Shown: piece after piece, positions 18,068 through 26,798 of the stretch
Position numbering within the stretch: the first letter of the stretch is position 1
Layout: the number at the start of each line of letters is the position of its first letter
Assembly (NCBI GenBank): GCA_965218235.1
Contig: OZ244595.1
Span: 434,001 to 498,000, forward strand
Length of the DNA: 64,000 nt
Direction: 5' to 3'
From: CADCWK01 sp965218235
Lineage (GTDB): Bacteria > Chloroflexota > Chloroflexia > Thermomicrobiales > UBA6265
Program-made: the position numbers and the translations under genes
The notes under the pieces: generated by a model
What the model saw: only the letters and a program-made list of their open reading frames with translations
Told to the model about the DNA's origin: nothing
The model's database searches: none

Positions 18068-18529
18068 ATGGCGCACGAAGACCTCATCAACCGCATGATC
18101 GCCACCTATCGCGATCTCAACCTTCTCATCCGGCCGATCCCGGAGGACGTCCTCAACCGCCGGACCAGCGGCGAGGCATCGATCCGCGACATCATGCAGC
18201 GTCTGCGGGACGGCGAGCTCCGTTTCACCCAGTCGACGAAGGAGATCCTGACCGGCCAGATGATCCCCGACGACTTCGAGGACGAGTCACCGATCATCGG
18301 CCTGGAGCATGAGGGTGACTCCAGCCGCGTGCTGCTGTCACAGTTCGGCACGGCCCGCGAGTCACTCCTCGCCATGCTCCGTGAGATGACCGAGGAGCAG
18401 TGGACGGCGACCGGGCAGGGTGGCCGGACGATGCTGGACCGGATCAACGAGCTCCTCGAAAACGACCAGAAGGTGCTGGGAAGCGTACAGTCTCTCGTAG
18501 GGGCACCGACGGCGGGCGCACCCGCCTGA
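18068..18529 (+). CDS. DinB-like four-helix-bundle protein
   Basis: 153 residues and all-helical by inspection: LINRMIATYRDLNLLIRPIP, SIRDIMQRLRDGELRFTQ, SRVLLSQFGTARESLLAML and MLDRINELLENDQKVLGSV. The helix order and the TMLDRINELLENDQ segment match the DinB/DUF664 superfamily. The His ligands that bind metal in typical DinB proteins (H near helix 2, HxxxH in the last helix) are not seen; Asp and Glu occupy those places, so metal binding is doubtful. AGGAGG precedes the ATG. The function of this family is mostly unknown; some members are thiol-dependent transferases. Confidence 0.7.
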   Translation: MAHEDLINRMIATYRDLNLLIRPIPEDVLNRRTSGEASIRDIMQRLRDGELRFTQSTKEILTGQMIPDDFEDESPIIGLEHEGDSSRVLLSQFGTARESLLAMLREMTEEQWTATGQGGRTMLDRINELLENDQKVLGSVQSLVGAPTAGAPA

Positions 18530-18593
18530 TCGGCACCATGTCACGCGTCCAACGGCCCGAACGATCGCCGTCCGGGTCACCAAGGAGTCTGCG

Positions 18594-19805
18594 TTGTCGG
18601 CCAGCAACTCACCCCGACACTCCGATCGGCCCGGCTACCAGGACCCCCACGCCATCGACCTGAGCTGGGCGATGGGTCGCGCCCGGGACTGGCTACTGGG
18701 GCCGGCGCCACTCATCGCCAATCTGTCGCTGTTCCTCTTCGCCGGCCTCGGAGCGGCTCTCTGGCGGCTCAGCCAGAATCCGGACGGGTTCAGCCTGCCG
18801 GCCTGGGTCGTGGTCTGGGGGGTTCTCGTCGCGGTCCACGCCGGGGGCGTCGTCGCCTACGGCACGCTGCGCGCCCGGCGCTCGCCGCGGCGCGGACCGG
18901 TCTATTACCACGCGATTCCGCCGGCCGAGCGGACGATCTCCCGCCGGTCGGCGTCAGCGCTCCGCCCCACACCGGTCGCGGTCGAGCGGCCGACCTGGCA
19001 GGGAGTCCTGGCACCGGTGACGCCATTCCCAACCCTGCGGGAAACGGACCGTTCCAGGACCAGCCTCCCAGCGGCGCCGGATCACGCCGATGTCACCGCC
19101 GTTCACCAACCCGCTCCGGACCATGCCGACAGCACGGATGCGTTCAACGGAGAGCGTTCGGTCGCCGCGCATCGCGATTCCGCGCTGGCTGACGTCCGCG
19201 ATGTGCTCGCCAGCGACCAGCCGCTCTGGCGGCGCTGGCGCCGGCGCACGAGCGATCGGAGCGCACCGGCCGATCTGCCAATCCATTCCGACCAATCCTG
19301 GCTGAGTCCGTTCCCGGGCGCACCGCCGGTCACACGGCCAGCGCCAGCCGCGTCGCTCTTCCCGACCGCGACCGACGAATCTCGAACGGTCTCGCCGCCA
19401 GCCACCGACCGCCGCTGGCCATCATCCGTCGCCACGAGTGGCGTCGCGTCCCCGCCGGCCAGCCGCACCGTGGATGCCGAGCAGATCCCGTCGCTGGCGG
19501 CGATGCTCCGATCCAGCAACATGACGTCGCTGTCGGATGCGCCGCTTCAGCCACGATCGGCGCGACCCACGACTGATGCCAGCGAGCCGGTGCCCCTGCC
19601 AGCCGCACCGATCCCGTTCGCCCGATCCTCGGCGTCTCGTCCAACCAGGCAGGGTACGGCGGCCCTCTTCGCGGCCTTCGGAATCGACGGTGACAGCCAG
19701 CCGGTTCGGCCGGTCAACCCCCATGAAGCGTCCGAGACAGAGACGGCTGAGAAGGCTCGGCCGACTGGACGGGCCGCGCGACCCATGGATCCCAACCAGG
19801 GATGA
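18594..19805 (+). CDS. two-helix membrane protein with long disordered tail
   Basis: 403 residues from a TTG codon that follows CAAGGAG at proper spacing. The N-terminal 90 residues hold WAMGRARDWLLGPAPLIANL and two hydrophobic helices (about 38-56 and 66-86), separated by a short loop, as in 2TM domains. The remaining 300 residues are Pro, Ser, Ala, Arg and Thr-rich with no fold visible, and are presumably cytoplasmic. The gene ends in an ATGA overlap with the Nudix gene, so the two are translationally coupled. Function is unknown. Confidence 0.6.
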   Translation: MSASNSPRHSDRPGYQDPHAIDLSWAMGRARDWLLGPAPLIANLSLFLFAGLGAALWRLSQNPDGFSLPAWVVVWGVLVAVHAGGVVAYGTLRARRSPRRGPVYYHAIPPAERTISRRSASALRPTPVAVERPTWQGVLAPVTPFPTLRETDRSRTSLPAAPDHADVTAVHQPAPDHADSTDAFNGERSVAAHRDSALADVRDVLASDQPLWRRWRRRTSDRSAPADLPIHSDQSWLSPFPGAPPVTRPAPAASLFPTATDESRTVSPPATDRRWPSSVATSGVASPPASRTVDAEQIPSLAAMLRSSNMTSLSDAPLQPRSARPTTDASEPVPLPAAPIPFARSSASRPTRQGTAALFAAFGIDGDSQPVRPVNPHEASETETAEKARPTGRAARPMDPNQG

Positions 19806-20275
19806 GCAATTCGACGTCAGCCGCCACATCCGGATTCACCCGTGACTTCACGGTCGCCGTCTTCGTGGTCGATCGAGGCTGCGTCCTGCTCCACTGGCAC
19901 CGCAAGCTGGCCCGCTGGCTCCCGCCCGGCGGCCACATCGAGCCCGGCGAGCTCCCCGACGACGCGGCGGTGCGTGAGGTCGCCGAGGAGACCAACCAGA
20001 CGGTTCGCCTGATCGGCTCCTCCGGGCTGTCGCTGACGGACCCCGGCCTGCCCCGCCAGCTCACCCAGCCGATCGGCATCCAGCTGGAGGACATCGGCCC
20101 CGGCCATCAGCACGTCGACCTGATCTATGTCGCGGAGCTCGTCACGCCGGGCCAGGCCGCGCCGCTGCCCGAGCAGGCTGGCTGGTACGGTCCGGATGAC
20201 TGGCCCGCCCTCGGGTTGACCGCCGAGGTCACCGGCTGGTGCGAGCGCGCCGTCGCGCACCGAGCCAAGAGTTGA
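19802..20275 (+). CDS. Nudix hydrolase
   Basis: 157 residues with a complete Nudix box: GGHIEPGELPDDAAV followed by REVAEETN (about 41-63). This supplies the metal-binding Glu residues of the REVxEE helix. These enzymes hydrolyse a nucleoside diphosphate linked to another group; the substrate cannot be read here. The preceding VDRGCVLLHWHRKLARWLPPGG is the usual strand before the box. It overlaps the upstream membrane protein gene by 4 bp and is followed by a dispersed repeat. Confidence 0.9.
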   Translation: MSNSTSAATSGFTRDFTVAVFVVDRGCVLLHWHRKLARWLPPGGHIEPGELPDDAAVREVAEETNQTVRLIGSSGLSLTDPGLPRQLTQPIGIQLEDIGPGHQHVDLIYVAELVTPGQAAPLPEQAGWYGPDDWPALGLTAEVTGWCERAVAHRAKS

Positions 20276-20340
20276 TGTCAGCCGGCTTTACCGAGGACCG
20301 GAGCGGCAGTCGCCCGTAGGGGCGTGGGCTTGCCCCGCCC

Positions 20341-20365
20341 GGCCGCCGCAGCGGCCATCGCCCCG
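20341..20365 (+). repeat. dispersed palindromic repeat, copy A (GGCCGCCGCAGCGGCC core)
   Basis: A 25-bp sequence beginning with the core above and ending CATCGCCCCG. Exact copies occur at 57277-57301 (same strand) and 54663-54687 (opposite strand). It lies in the 269-bp spacer between convergent Nudix and polyphosphate kinase genes, flanked by GTAGGGGCGTGGGCTTGCCC, which is also similar near copy B. Confidence 0.8.
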
Positions 20366-20544
20366 CAGGGCGATAACCCTGCCCGGAAACGACCTGTTCA
20401 CCTTGGACGGCTGCCCCCGGCCACCGGGACCACTTTGCGGCATGGCGCCTGGCGGCGCGGACAAGGCCAGCGGAGCGTGAGCCATGTCCCTACGATGACG
20501 TGACGCCTTGCGATGGGGTCGGAGGGGACAACGCAAGCGTACGT

Positions 20545-22962
20545 TCAGTCGCTGTAGCGGTCCTGCAGCCAGCGCTGGATGTCGAACCGCTCCTCGCCGT
20601 CGCGCGACCGCGGGCGCCAGGAACCGTCCGGCCGCAATTCGTGCGTGTTGACGGTGTCCCGCAGGTAGGCCGGCAGGAGTTCGCCCCAGAGGTCGTCCCG
20701 GATGGACGGGTCCTCGACCGGGAACAGCACCTCGACCCGTCGGTCCAGATTCCGCTCCATCAGGTCGGCGCTGCCAAGGTAGACCCGCGGCTCGCCCTCG
20801 CCGCCGCCGTTGAACGCGTAGATCCGGCTGTGTTCCAGGAAGCGGCCGACGATGCTGAAGACTCGGATGTTCTCGCTCCAGCCAGGAACGCCGGGTCGGA
20901 GCGAGCAGATCCCGCGGATGATCAGATCGACCCGGACGCCGGCCCGGCTGGCCGCGTAGAGCGCCCGGATCGAATCCCGATCGACGAGCTGGTTCATCTT
21001 GAAGACGAGATGGCCGTTGCCGGTCCGCCCATGGACGGCGATCTCGTTGGCGATCGCTTCGAGGAGGTGCATCCGCAGGCTGCGCGGCGCCGTCCAGATC
21101 TTCCGGTAGTCGTGCTGCTCGCTGAAGCCGGTCAGGGCGTTGAACAACTCGGCGACGTCGGCGCCCAGCGCCTCATCGGCGGAGAACAGCCCGAGGTCCT
21201 CGTAGGTGCGGGCCGTCGAGGCGTTGTAGTTGCCGGTCCCGAGGTGGACGTAGCGCCGCATCCCGTCCCGCTCCCGCCGGACGACCATCGTCGCCTTGCA
21301 GTGCGTCTTCAGCCCGGCCAGACCGTAGGCGACGTGGACGCCGCGCCGCTCCAGCGCCTCAGCCCACTGGATGTTGCTCTCCTCGTCGAACCTGGCCCGG
21401 AGCTCGACCAGCACGGCGATCTGGGTGTCGTCGTCCCGCGCGTCGATCAGGGCCGGGATCAGCGGCGAGTTCCGGCCCAGACGGTAGAGCGTCTGCTTGA
21501 TCGCGACGACGTCCGGGTCGGTCGAGGCCGCCCGGATGAAATCGACGAAGGCATCGAAGCTCTGGTAGGGGTGATGGACCAGGAGATCCCGCTCCCGGAT
21601 CGCCGCGAAGATGTCGGCCGCCTCCTCCCGGTCGCGGCCATTGACGAGGAAGCGGAACCGCTCCGGGGTAAACGGTGGGTCCTTGAGATCGGGCCGGTCC
21701 AGCCGGAGCAGCTCGAAGAAGCTGTCCGGCGTCAGTGGGCCGTCGACGACGTAGACGTCCTCCGGGAGGGCGCTGAGCTGGTTGCGGAGCCAATCCCGGA
21801 CGGGTTCCGGCATGGCGGGCTTGACCATGATCCGGACGACGGGGCCGAAAGGGCGCTGGTTGAGCGTCTCCCGCATGACCGCCATCAGGTTGTGGCGATC
21901 GTCGTCGTCTTCTTCCGGCTCGATGTCGGCATCCCGGAGGACATGGAAGGGGTGGACCGAGAGCACTGGCACGCCGGGGAACAGCCGCTGGATGTTGGCG
22001 ATGATGACGTCCTGGAGCCAGACCAGTTGATTCCGCTCGTCGGGTGGCGGTGGGGCGCCGGGCTCCGTCTGGGCGTCTCGCCGGACAGGCAGGAAGCTGG
22101 GCAGCGTCGCCGGGATCTTGATCCGGGCGTAGCGCTCGCTGCCGTCGGCGTGGAGGACGACGAGCAGGTTGAGGCTGCCGCCGGAGACATGGGGAAACGG
22201 CCGGCCCCCGTCGATGCCCTGCGGCGTCAGGACCGGGAAGACGTCCCGGTCGAACAGCTGGCCGATCGTCCCCCGCTCCGCGACCGAGAGCCGGTCCGGC
22301 TGGGTGATCTCGATGCCATGGGCGGCGAGCTCCGGCAGGAGCTGCTCCCCAATCACCGCCGCCTGCTGGTCCAGCGACTCCTGCACGCGCTGCCGGATCA
22401 CCGCGAACTGGGCGGGCGGCGTCCGACCGTCAGGGCCGACGGTCATGATGCCGTTGACGACCTTGCGCTTGACCCCGGCCATCCGGATCATGAACCAGCC
22501 GTCGAGGTTGTCGCTGCAGATCGCCGCGAACTTGGCCCGCTCAAGGATGGGCGTCGTTGCCTCTGTCGCCTCCTTGAGGACGCGCCGGTTGAACTCCAGC
22601 CAGCTGAGTTCCCGGTTGATGAACATGTCCGGCGGCAGCGGCGGCAGCGGCAGGGGCGGCTCCTCGAACGGAACCTCCCGGTGGAAGACGCTCGCCGAGG
22701 ACGCGGCCGGCGGAACACTGGCCAGCGTGGTGTAGCCCGCGCCCTCCTCGGCATCGTCGTGGTCGATGATCAACCCGCTACCGTCGCCGAGATCCCAGCG
22801 CGTCGCCGTCGCGGCACTTCCCGCCGGGACGGGCGCACTGCCAGCTGGCACCGGGGCCGATGAGCCGGCGGTCTCTCCGCGAGACTCACTGGACCCGGCC
22901 ACTCCGGTCACCGCCGCGGGCTGGGACTGGACAAGATCGGCATCCTGCTGGCTGTCTGTCAC
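20545..22962 (-). CDS. ppk1: polyphosphate kinase 1
   Basis: About 805 residues from a GTG preceded by GGGGGAAG; an ATG 23 codons upstream is less likely. The first 95 residues are a low-complexity leader. FINRELSWLEFNRRVLKEA then starts the PPK1 N-terminal domain. The autophosphorylated His lies in GLAGLKTHCK (about residue 554), equal to the GLKIHAK site of E. coli Ppk. The second conserved His is in RFLEHSRIYAF, and the end contains YLGSADLMERNLDRRVEVL. The enzyme makes inorganic polyphosphate from ATP, and the reverse, in the cytoplasm. No ppx gene is adjacent. Confidence 0.95.
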   Translation of the reverse strand: MTDSQQDADLVQSQPAAVTGVAGSSESRGETAGSSAPVPAGSAPVPAGSAATATRWDLGDGSGLIIDHDDAEEGAGYTTLASVPPAASSASVFHREVPFEEPPLPLPPLPPDMFINRELSWLEFNRRVLKEATEATTPILERAKFAAICSDNLDGWFMIRMAGVKRKVVNGIMTVGPDGRTPPAQFAVIRQRVQESLDQQAAVIGEQLLPELAAHGIEITQPDRLSVAERGTIGQLFDRDVFPVLTPQGIDGGRPFPHVSGGSLNLLVVLHADGSERYARIKIPATLPSFLPVRRDAQTEPGAPPPPDERNQLVWLQDVIIANIQRLFPGVPVLSVHPFHVLRDADIEPEEDDDDRHNLMAVMRETLNQRPFGPVVRIMVKPAMPEPVRDWLRNQLSALPEDVYVVDGPLTPDSFFELLRLDRPDLKDPPFTPERFRFLVNGRDREEAADIFAAIRERDLLVHHPYQSFDAFVDFIRAASTDPDVVAIKQTLYRLGRNSPLIPALIDARDDDTQIAVLVELRARFDEESNIQWAEALERRGVHVAYGLAGLKTHCKATMVVRRERDGMRRYVHLGTGNYNASTARTYEDLGLFSADEALGADVAELFNALTGFSEQHDYRKIWTAPRSLRMHLLEAIANEIAVHGRTGNGHLVFKMNQLVDRDSIRALYAASRAGVRVDLIIRGICSLRPGVPGWSENIRVFSIVGRFLEHSRIYAFNGGGEGEPRVYLGSADLMERNLDRRVEVLFPVEDPSIRDDLWGELLPAYLRDTVNTHELRPDGSWRPRSRDGEERFDIQRWLQDRYSD

Positions 22963-23218
22963 ACACTTCCCCCGTATCGACGATGCATCGTGCGATCGTC
23001 CTGCCCCGACCACGGCGCCAATCATACGCAATCGGTCGTCGGGGAGGGGCGGACAACGCCGCCTGAACGTGCCAGGACGATGCGTTGGAGGGTACGCGGC
23101 GTTAACCTGGCGGACCGACCATGCACCGGGCGACGGCCGCTTGAGCGGATAATTCAGAATTGCTCATCGAGAAGCGATCGGTCGGCTTGGCACCGGCTCT
23201 GAAGGGCAGCGAAGCGTG

Positions 23219-23322
23219 CCGGCTGAACGACATGAGTTCCCAACCGGGCGACCAATAGCACCGCACGGTCATCGGTGCGGGCCGCCTGACGCTCGACTCC
23301 GAATCCAGGGTCGTTCAGCCGG
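23219..23322. other. structured intergenic element (nested inverted repeats)
   Basis: Within the spacer 22963-23362, CCGGCTGAACGAC (23219-23231) and its exact complement (23310-23322) are 78 nt apart. Between them is a second hairpin, GCACCG / CGGTGC (23258-23278). The arrangement resembles a multibranched RNA. It lies upstream of ppk1 and downstream of the FhuF-like gene on the minus strand, so it may be a leader, terminator or small RNA. The remaining spacer holds no gene. Confidence 0.4.
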
Positions 23323-23362
23323 TCCTTGAGGGCCGGTCTGTTGCCGGTTCTACAACGCGCTC

Positions 23363-24226
23363 TTACCCATACAGCATGGCCGCCTCGGCCAGACGCTGGA
23401 CACGCTCGTCGCGCGGCTGGTTCGGGCAGCCGGGGCAGGTGCCACGGCCAGGGAGCCGGAAGCGCAGACAGCAGGTCGACAGCTCGACGCTCGCCGCCCG
23501 TCCGCCACGACCAGTGGGGTATTCGCGGATCACCGGCAGGCTCCGGAGCAGGAGCGGGTTGCCGGCGTCTCCCGCCCGGAAGATCGCCTCCACCTCGGCT
23601 GGCAACTGTGCGAGACCGTCCAGCTTCGCCGCGGCCGAGCAGAGCGCTGACAGGCAGGCCTCCCGCGCCGTCCGGCGGATCGTCCCCATCCCGACCCGGG
23701 CCCGCCGGGCGCGCATCACCCGCAACGGATCCTCGAGGTGCCCACCGAGCTCACGGCGCAGAGCGGCCAGCAGCGCCTCATCGTCCGCGACGATCGTCGC
23801 GTCGGGGTGCCCCGCGGCGGGGTCGTTGGGGAGGGCCGTGAAACGCGGGCTCCGGAGCGTGATATCGAGCGGGTAGCCGTAATCGGCGAAGGTGTAGCTG
23901 ATCATCGCCGGCGAGAGATCGGGGATCCGTCGCGCGGAGAGGTACGACGCGAAGGCGACGCTGGCGACCAGCCACGGGAAGGCCATCGCCCCGAGCGCGA
24001 CCGCGATGTCACCGTCGTCCGTCTCGTGATACGCCTTGAGGATCTCAAGTTGCTCGTTCAGCCCGGCTCCATCGCCGGCACAGAGGTCGGCCAGCGTCGG
24101 TAGGGCACTCGTCGAGTCGAACATGACGCGGTTGTAGGGCGTGATCGGCGCGATCGCGGCCAGCGTCCCGGCAAGGGGCGACCCGTCCAGCCCCTGTTCC
24201 GGCACGACGATCCGCTGCGTTCGCAT
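23363..24226 (-). CDS. FhuF-like (2Fe-2S) ferric iron reductase family protein
   Basis: About 287 residues. The C-terminus ends in STCCLRFRLPGRGTCPGC, the CC-x10-C-x2-C cluster ligand set that defines FhuF-type 2Fe-2S proteins. The N-terminal domain has YNRVMFDSTSALPTLADLC and a helical middle, as expected for the IucA/FhuF-like region. Such proteins reduce ferric siderophores in the cytoplasm to release iron. No siderophore transporter lies next to it; the adjacent MFS gene on the same strand could be related but that is guesswork. I chose ATG 24224-24226 because AGGA lies 6 bp upstream; starts at 24232 or 24322 are possible. Confidence 0.82.
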   Translation of the reverse strand: MRTQRIVVPEQGLDGSPLAGTLAAIAPITPYNRVMFDSTSALPTLADLCAGDGAGLNEQLEILKAYHETDDGDIAVALGAMAFPWLVASVAFASYLSARRIPDLSPAMISYTFADYGYPLDITLRSPRFTALPNDPAAGHPDATIVADDEALLAALRRELGGHLEDPLRVMRARRARVGMGTIRRTAREACLSALCSAAAKLDGLAQLPAEVEAIFRAGDAGNPLLLRSLPVIREYPTGRGGRAASVELSTCCLRFRLPGRGTCPGCPNQPRDERVQRLAEAAMLYG

Positions 24227-24388
24227 ATTCATTCCTGATCCGCCCACGTCCATCGGGTCGTGTATACCTGATCGCGTCAGTCGGATATGAACTCTAGGGA
24301 TCGCCGGACGCCCTGTCAACATCGAATCGGGCAGACCGAACCTGGATTGGTCAACCAGCTGGAGCGCAATAACGGGCCGACCAGGCAG

Positions 24389-25657
24389 TCAGATCTCGTT
24401 GCCCAGGCCGGCCGAGACGCCGGCCTCCCGCAGACGCTCGACCCGGTCGAGGGTCGTTGGCTCCGGCTGCGCCACCTCGCCGCGGTCCGCCCGGTCGAGC
24501 GCCTGATGGGCCGAGGAGAGCACGACCGCCGCCACGATCGCGGTGAACGTCGCCAGGATGAACGGGACGTGTTCGTTGAATCGCTCCACGAGCTGCCCCG
24601 CCGCGAACGGCGCCAGGCCGCCGCCGATGAAGCGGACGAAGCCGTAGGTCGCGGAGGCGACGGGCCGCTCGACCGGCGCGATGCTCATCACCGCCGTCGT
24701 CACCAGGGTATTGTTCACGCCGCTGAAGATGCCGGAGATGATGACCGCGACGATGACCACCGTCGGGTTACCGGGAAACAGCCCGATGGCGAGCAGGGTG
24801 AGAGCCAGCAGCACGAAATTGCCGTACAGCGCCCGGGCGGTTCCGAACCGGTCCTTCAGCAGGGGAGCGCCGAAGATCGCGAAGATGGCGACCAGAACGC
24901 CCCAGGCGCAGAAGACGAGACCCAGCTTGAGCGGGCTGGAGATGTTCATCAGGAACGGCGAATAGCCGAGCAACGTGAAGAACGTCCAGTTGTAGAGCAG
25001 GCCGACGACCCCCGTCGCGGCCAGGGAGCGGTGTCGCAGCGCCTTGATCGGCTCCAGCAGACCCTGCCGGCGCGCGGGCCGGGGCGTGGCTGGCAGCAGG
25101 ATGAGCGTCGCGATGAGGGCGATGAACATCAGCACCGACACGCCGTAGAAAAGGCCGCGCCAGCTGACTTCCCCGAGCAGACCGCCGAGCAGCGGACCGA
25201 GGGCGATCCCGATGCCCAGGGCCGTCTCATACAGCACGATCGCGCCGGCGAAGCCGCCGGACGCCGAACTGACGATCACCGCCAGCGAGGTGGCGATGAA
25301 GAGCGCGTTGCCGAGTCCCCAGCCAGCCCGGAAGCCGATGATGCCGTCAATGGTGTTCGTCGACCCGGCCAGCCCCGCGAAGACCACGATGATGACCAGG
25401 CCGGCGATCAGCGTGTTCTTGGCGCCGATCCGGCTCGACACGAAGCCGGTGAACAGCATCGCGATCGCGGTCACGACCAGATAGCTGGTGAAGAGCAGCT
25501 CGACCTGGGCTGGCGTGGCGTGGAGCTTGTCGCGGAGCGAGGCCAGGATCGGGTCGACCAGACCGATCCCCATGAACGAGATGACACAGGCGAAGGCGAC
25601 CGCCCAGACGGCCTTCGGTTGCTGAAACGTCGACCGAAACGATCCATGTGACGCCAT
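24389..25657 (-). CDS. major facilitator superfamily transporter (drug/solute efflux type)
   Basis: About 422 residues with twelve hydrophobic segments. The first is AVWAVAFACVISFMGIGLVD, and the loop 2-3 motif is GFVSSRIGAKNTLIAG, close to the MFS motif A. A segment with the motif C-like GPLLGGLLGEVSWRGLFYG suggests a drug-proton antiporter branch. The start ATG 25655-25657 was chosen over one 11 codons upstream. It is an inner-membrane exporter or importer of unknown substrate. A TetR gene lies 217 bp upstream on the same strand, and an unrelated FhuF-like gene follows. Confidence 0.88.
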   Translation of the reverse strand: MASHGSFRSTFQQPKAVWAVAFACVISFMGIGLVDPILASLRDKLHATPAQVELLFTSYLVVTAIAMLFTGFVSSRIGAKNTLIAGLVIIVVFAGLAGSTNTIDGIIGFRAGWGLGNALFIATSLAVIVSSASGGFAGAIVLYETALGIGIALGPLLGGLLGEVSWRGLFYGVSVLMFIALIATLILLPATPRPARRQGLLEPIKALRHRSLAATGVVGLLYNWTFFTLLGYSPFLMNISSPLKLGLVFCAWGVLVAIFAIFGAPLLKDRFGTARALYGNFVLLALTLLAIGLFPGNPTVVIVAVIISGIFSGVNNTLVTTAVMSIAPVERPVASATYGFVRFIGGGLAPFAAGQLVERFNEHVPFILATFTAIVAAVVLSSAHQALDRADRGEVAQPEPTTLDRVERLREAGVSAGLGNEI

Positions 25658-25874
25658 GCCGTGCTGTTCTCCCTGGTCGCGGTCCGGCATACGAACGACC
25701 GTGCCCTATCGGTGCGGCTCCTCCGTGATACGCCCCACGAATGATATGGCAACCAATGCATGTTTGCCAGAGGGATCGGCGACCGCCCTTCGTGGATCGA
25801 GAAAACTGGGGATCGACCCGGGTGTCGTCCTGCACCACCGGTCGGTGATCGACGGTCTGGTCGTCTGGGACTCG

Positions 25875-26594
25875 TCAGTCGCCGGTCTGACTGAGCCGGT
25901 CGAGCCATTCCGCCAGCAGGGCCCACTCCCCGGACGACAGCGCATCCCGCTGCTCAGGAAGCACGGCCTTCAGCGCAACGGCCCGGTTCGCGACTCGAGT
26001 GGGACCGGATTGCTCCGGTGCGGTCGGTCCGGCGACATTCATCGTGACCGCGGCGAGCACCGCCTCGCGCGTACTCACCGACAGGGTCGGATCGCGATCG
26101 TTCACGGGGGTGGCAAGCAGGGTCAGCGTCACGCCGACCCCGGCCGCATGGCTCATCGCGGCGGCGCGGTCGACGCTGACCCGCAAGCGACCCGCTTCGG
26201 CGACGCGCTTCACCATTTCGTGGAGGATCACCGCGGCCTCGCGTACGGCGGACGGCTCGGCGCCGGGTCGGGGATTGCCGTACATGAGGGCGTAGATGGC
26301 TGGGTTGGCCAGACCGAACGCGATATGCAGATCCCAGCCGGCACGCAGGTCCTCGACCGGGTCGTCCGCGCGGACACGGGTGATCTTGTTCTCGATATAG
26401 CCGGAGAATCCGCGGCTCGCCACGGCGTCGAGCAGCCCCTGCATGTCGCCGAACTGGCGATAGATCGTCGGCGGCTGGACGTCCGCGGCGGCGCTGACCG
26501 CGCGCGTCGTCACGGCCTCGCGACCACCACTTGCCAAAAGCTCCATCGCTGCCCGGATGATCCGCTCACGTGTGCTTACCGGCATGTCGATCAT
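25875..26594 (-). CDS. TetR family transcriptional regulator
   Basis: About 239 residues. The N-terminal helix-turn-helix is clear: RERIIRAAMELLASGGREAV, then TTRAVSAAADVQPPTIYRQF, the TetR recognition helix, followed by GDMQGLLDAV. The C-terminal ligand domain has no assigned ligand. The longest possible start (26606) overlaps the operator-like palindrome, so I placed the start at the next ATG. The gene is divergent from an SDR oxidoreductase gene, and the palindrome lies between them. The likely role is repression of itself and of the SDR gene, released by a small molecule. The MFS gene downstream on the same strand could also be a target. Confidence 0.9.
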   Translation of the reverse strand: MIDMPVSTRERIIRAAMELLASGGREAVTTRAVSAAADVQPPTIYRQFGDMQGLLDAVASRGFSGYIENKITRVRADDPVEDLRAGWDLHIAFGLANPAIYALMYGNPRPGAEPSAVREAAVILHEMVKRVAEAGRLRVSVDRAAAMSHAAGVGVTLTLLATPVNDRDPTLSVSTREAVLAAVTMNVAGPTAPEQSGPTRVANRAVALKAVLPEQRDALSSGEWALLAEWLDRLSQTGD

Positions 26595-26605
26595 GGCAGG
26601 CACCA

Positions 26606-26625
26606 TACCATTTTACCGATGGTAA
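26606..26625. promoter_or_regulatory. candidate TetR operator
   Basis: TACCAT-N7-ATGGTA (26606-26624), with an overlapping TTACC-GAT-GGTAA (26613-26625). It sits in an AT-rich patch between the TetR and SDR genes. Palindromes in this position are typical targets of TetR proteins. Confidence 0.5.
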
Positions 26626-26798
26626 CGCTTATATGTTGACATTGGAATCATGCCCGGTTACCGTTGGTCTCCCGGTGTGCGTCAAGACCGGTCACGGTCG
26701 CCGCGACTATTGAGCCACAGCGACGGCTCGGCAGGACAAACCATCTGGCTCCCGGGCCGCAGGGCCATGGAGACCAGCATCACGAAGGGCTCAGCCTC

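Noticed and set aside
20500..22863. Long open frame on the plus strand opposite ppk1
   Set aside because: It is the antisense frame of a clearly conserved protein and has Pro/Arg/Asp-rich, unconserved composition typical of a GC-rich shadow.
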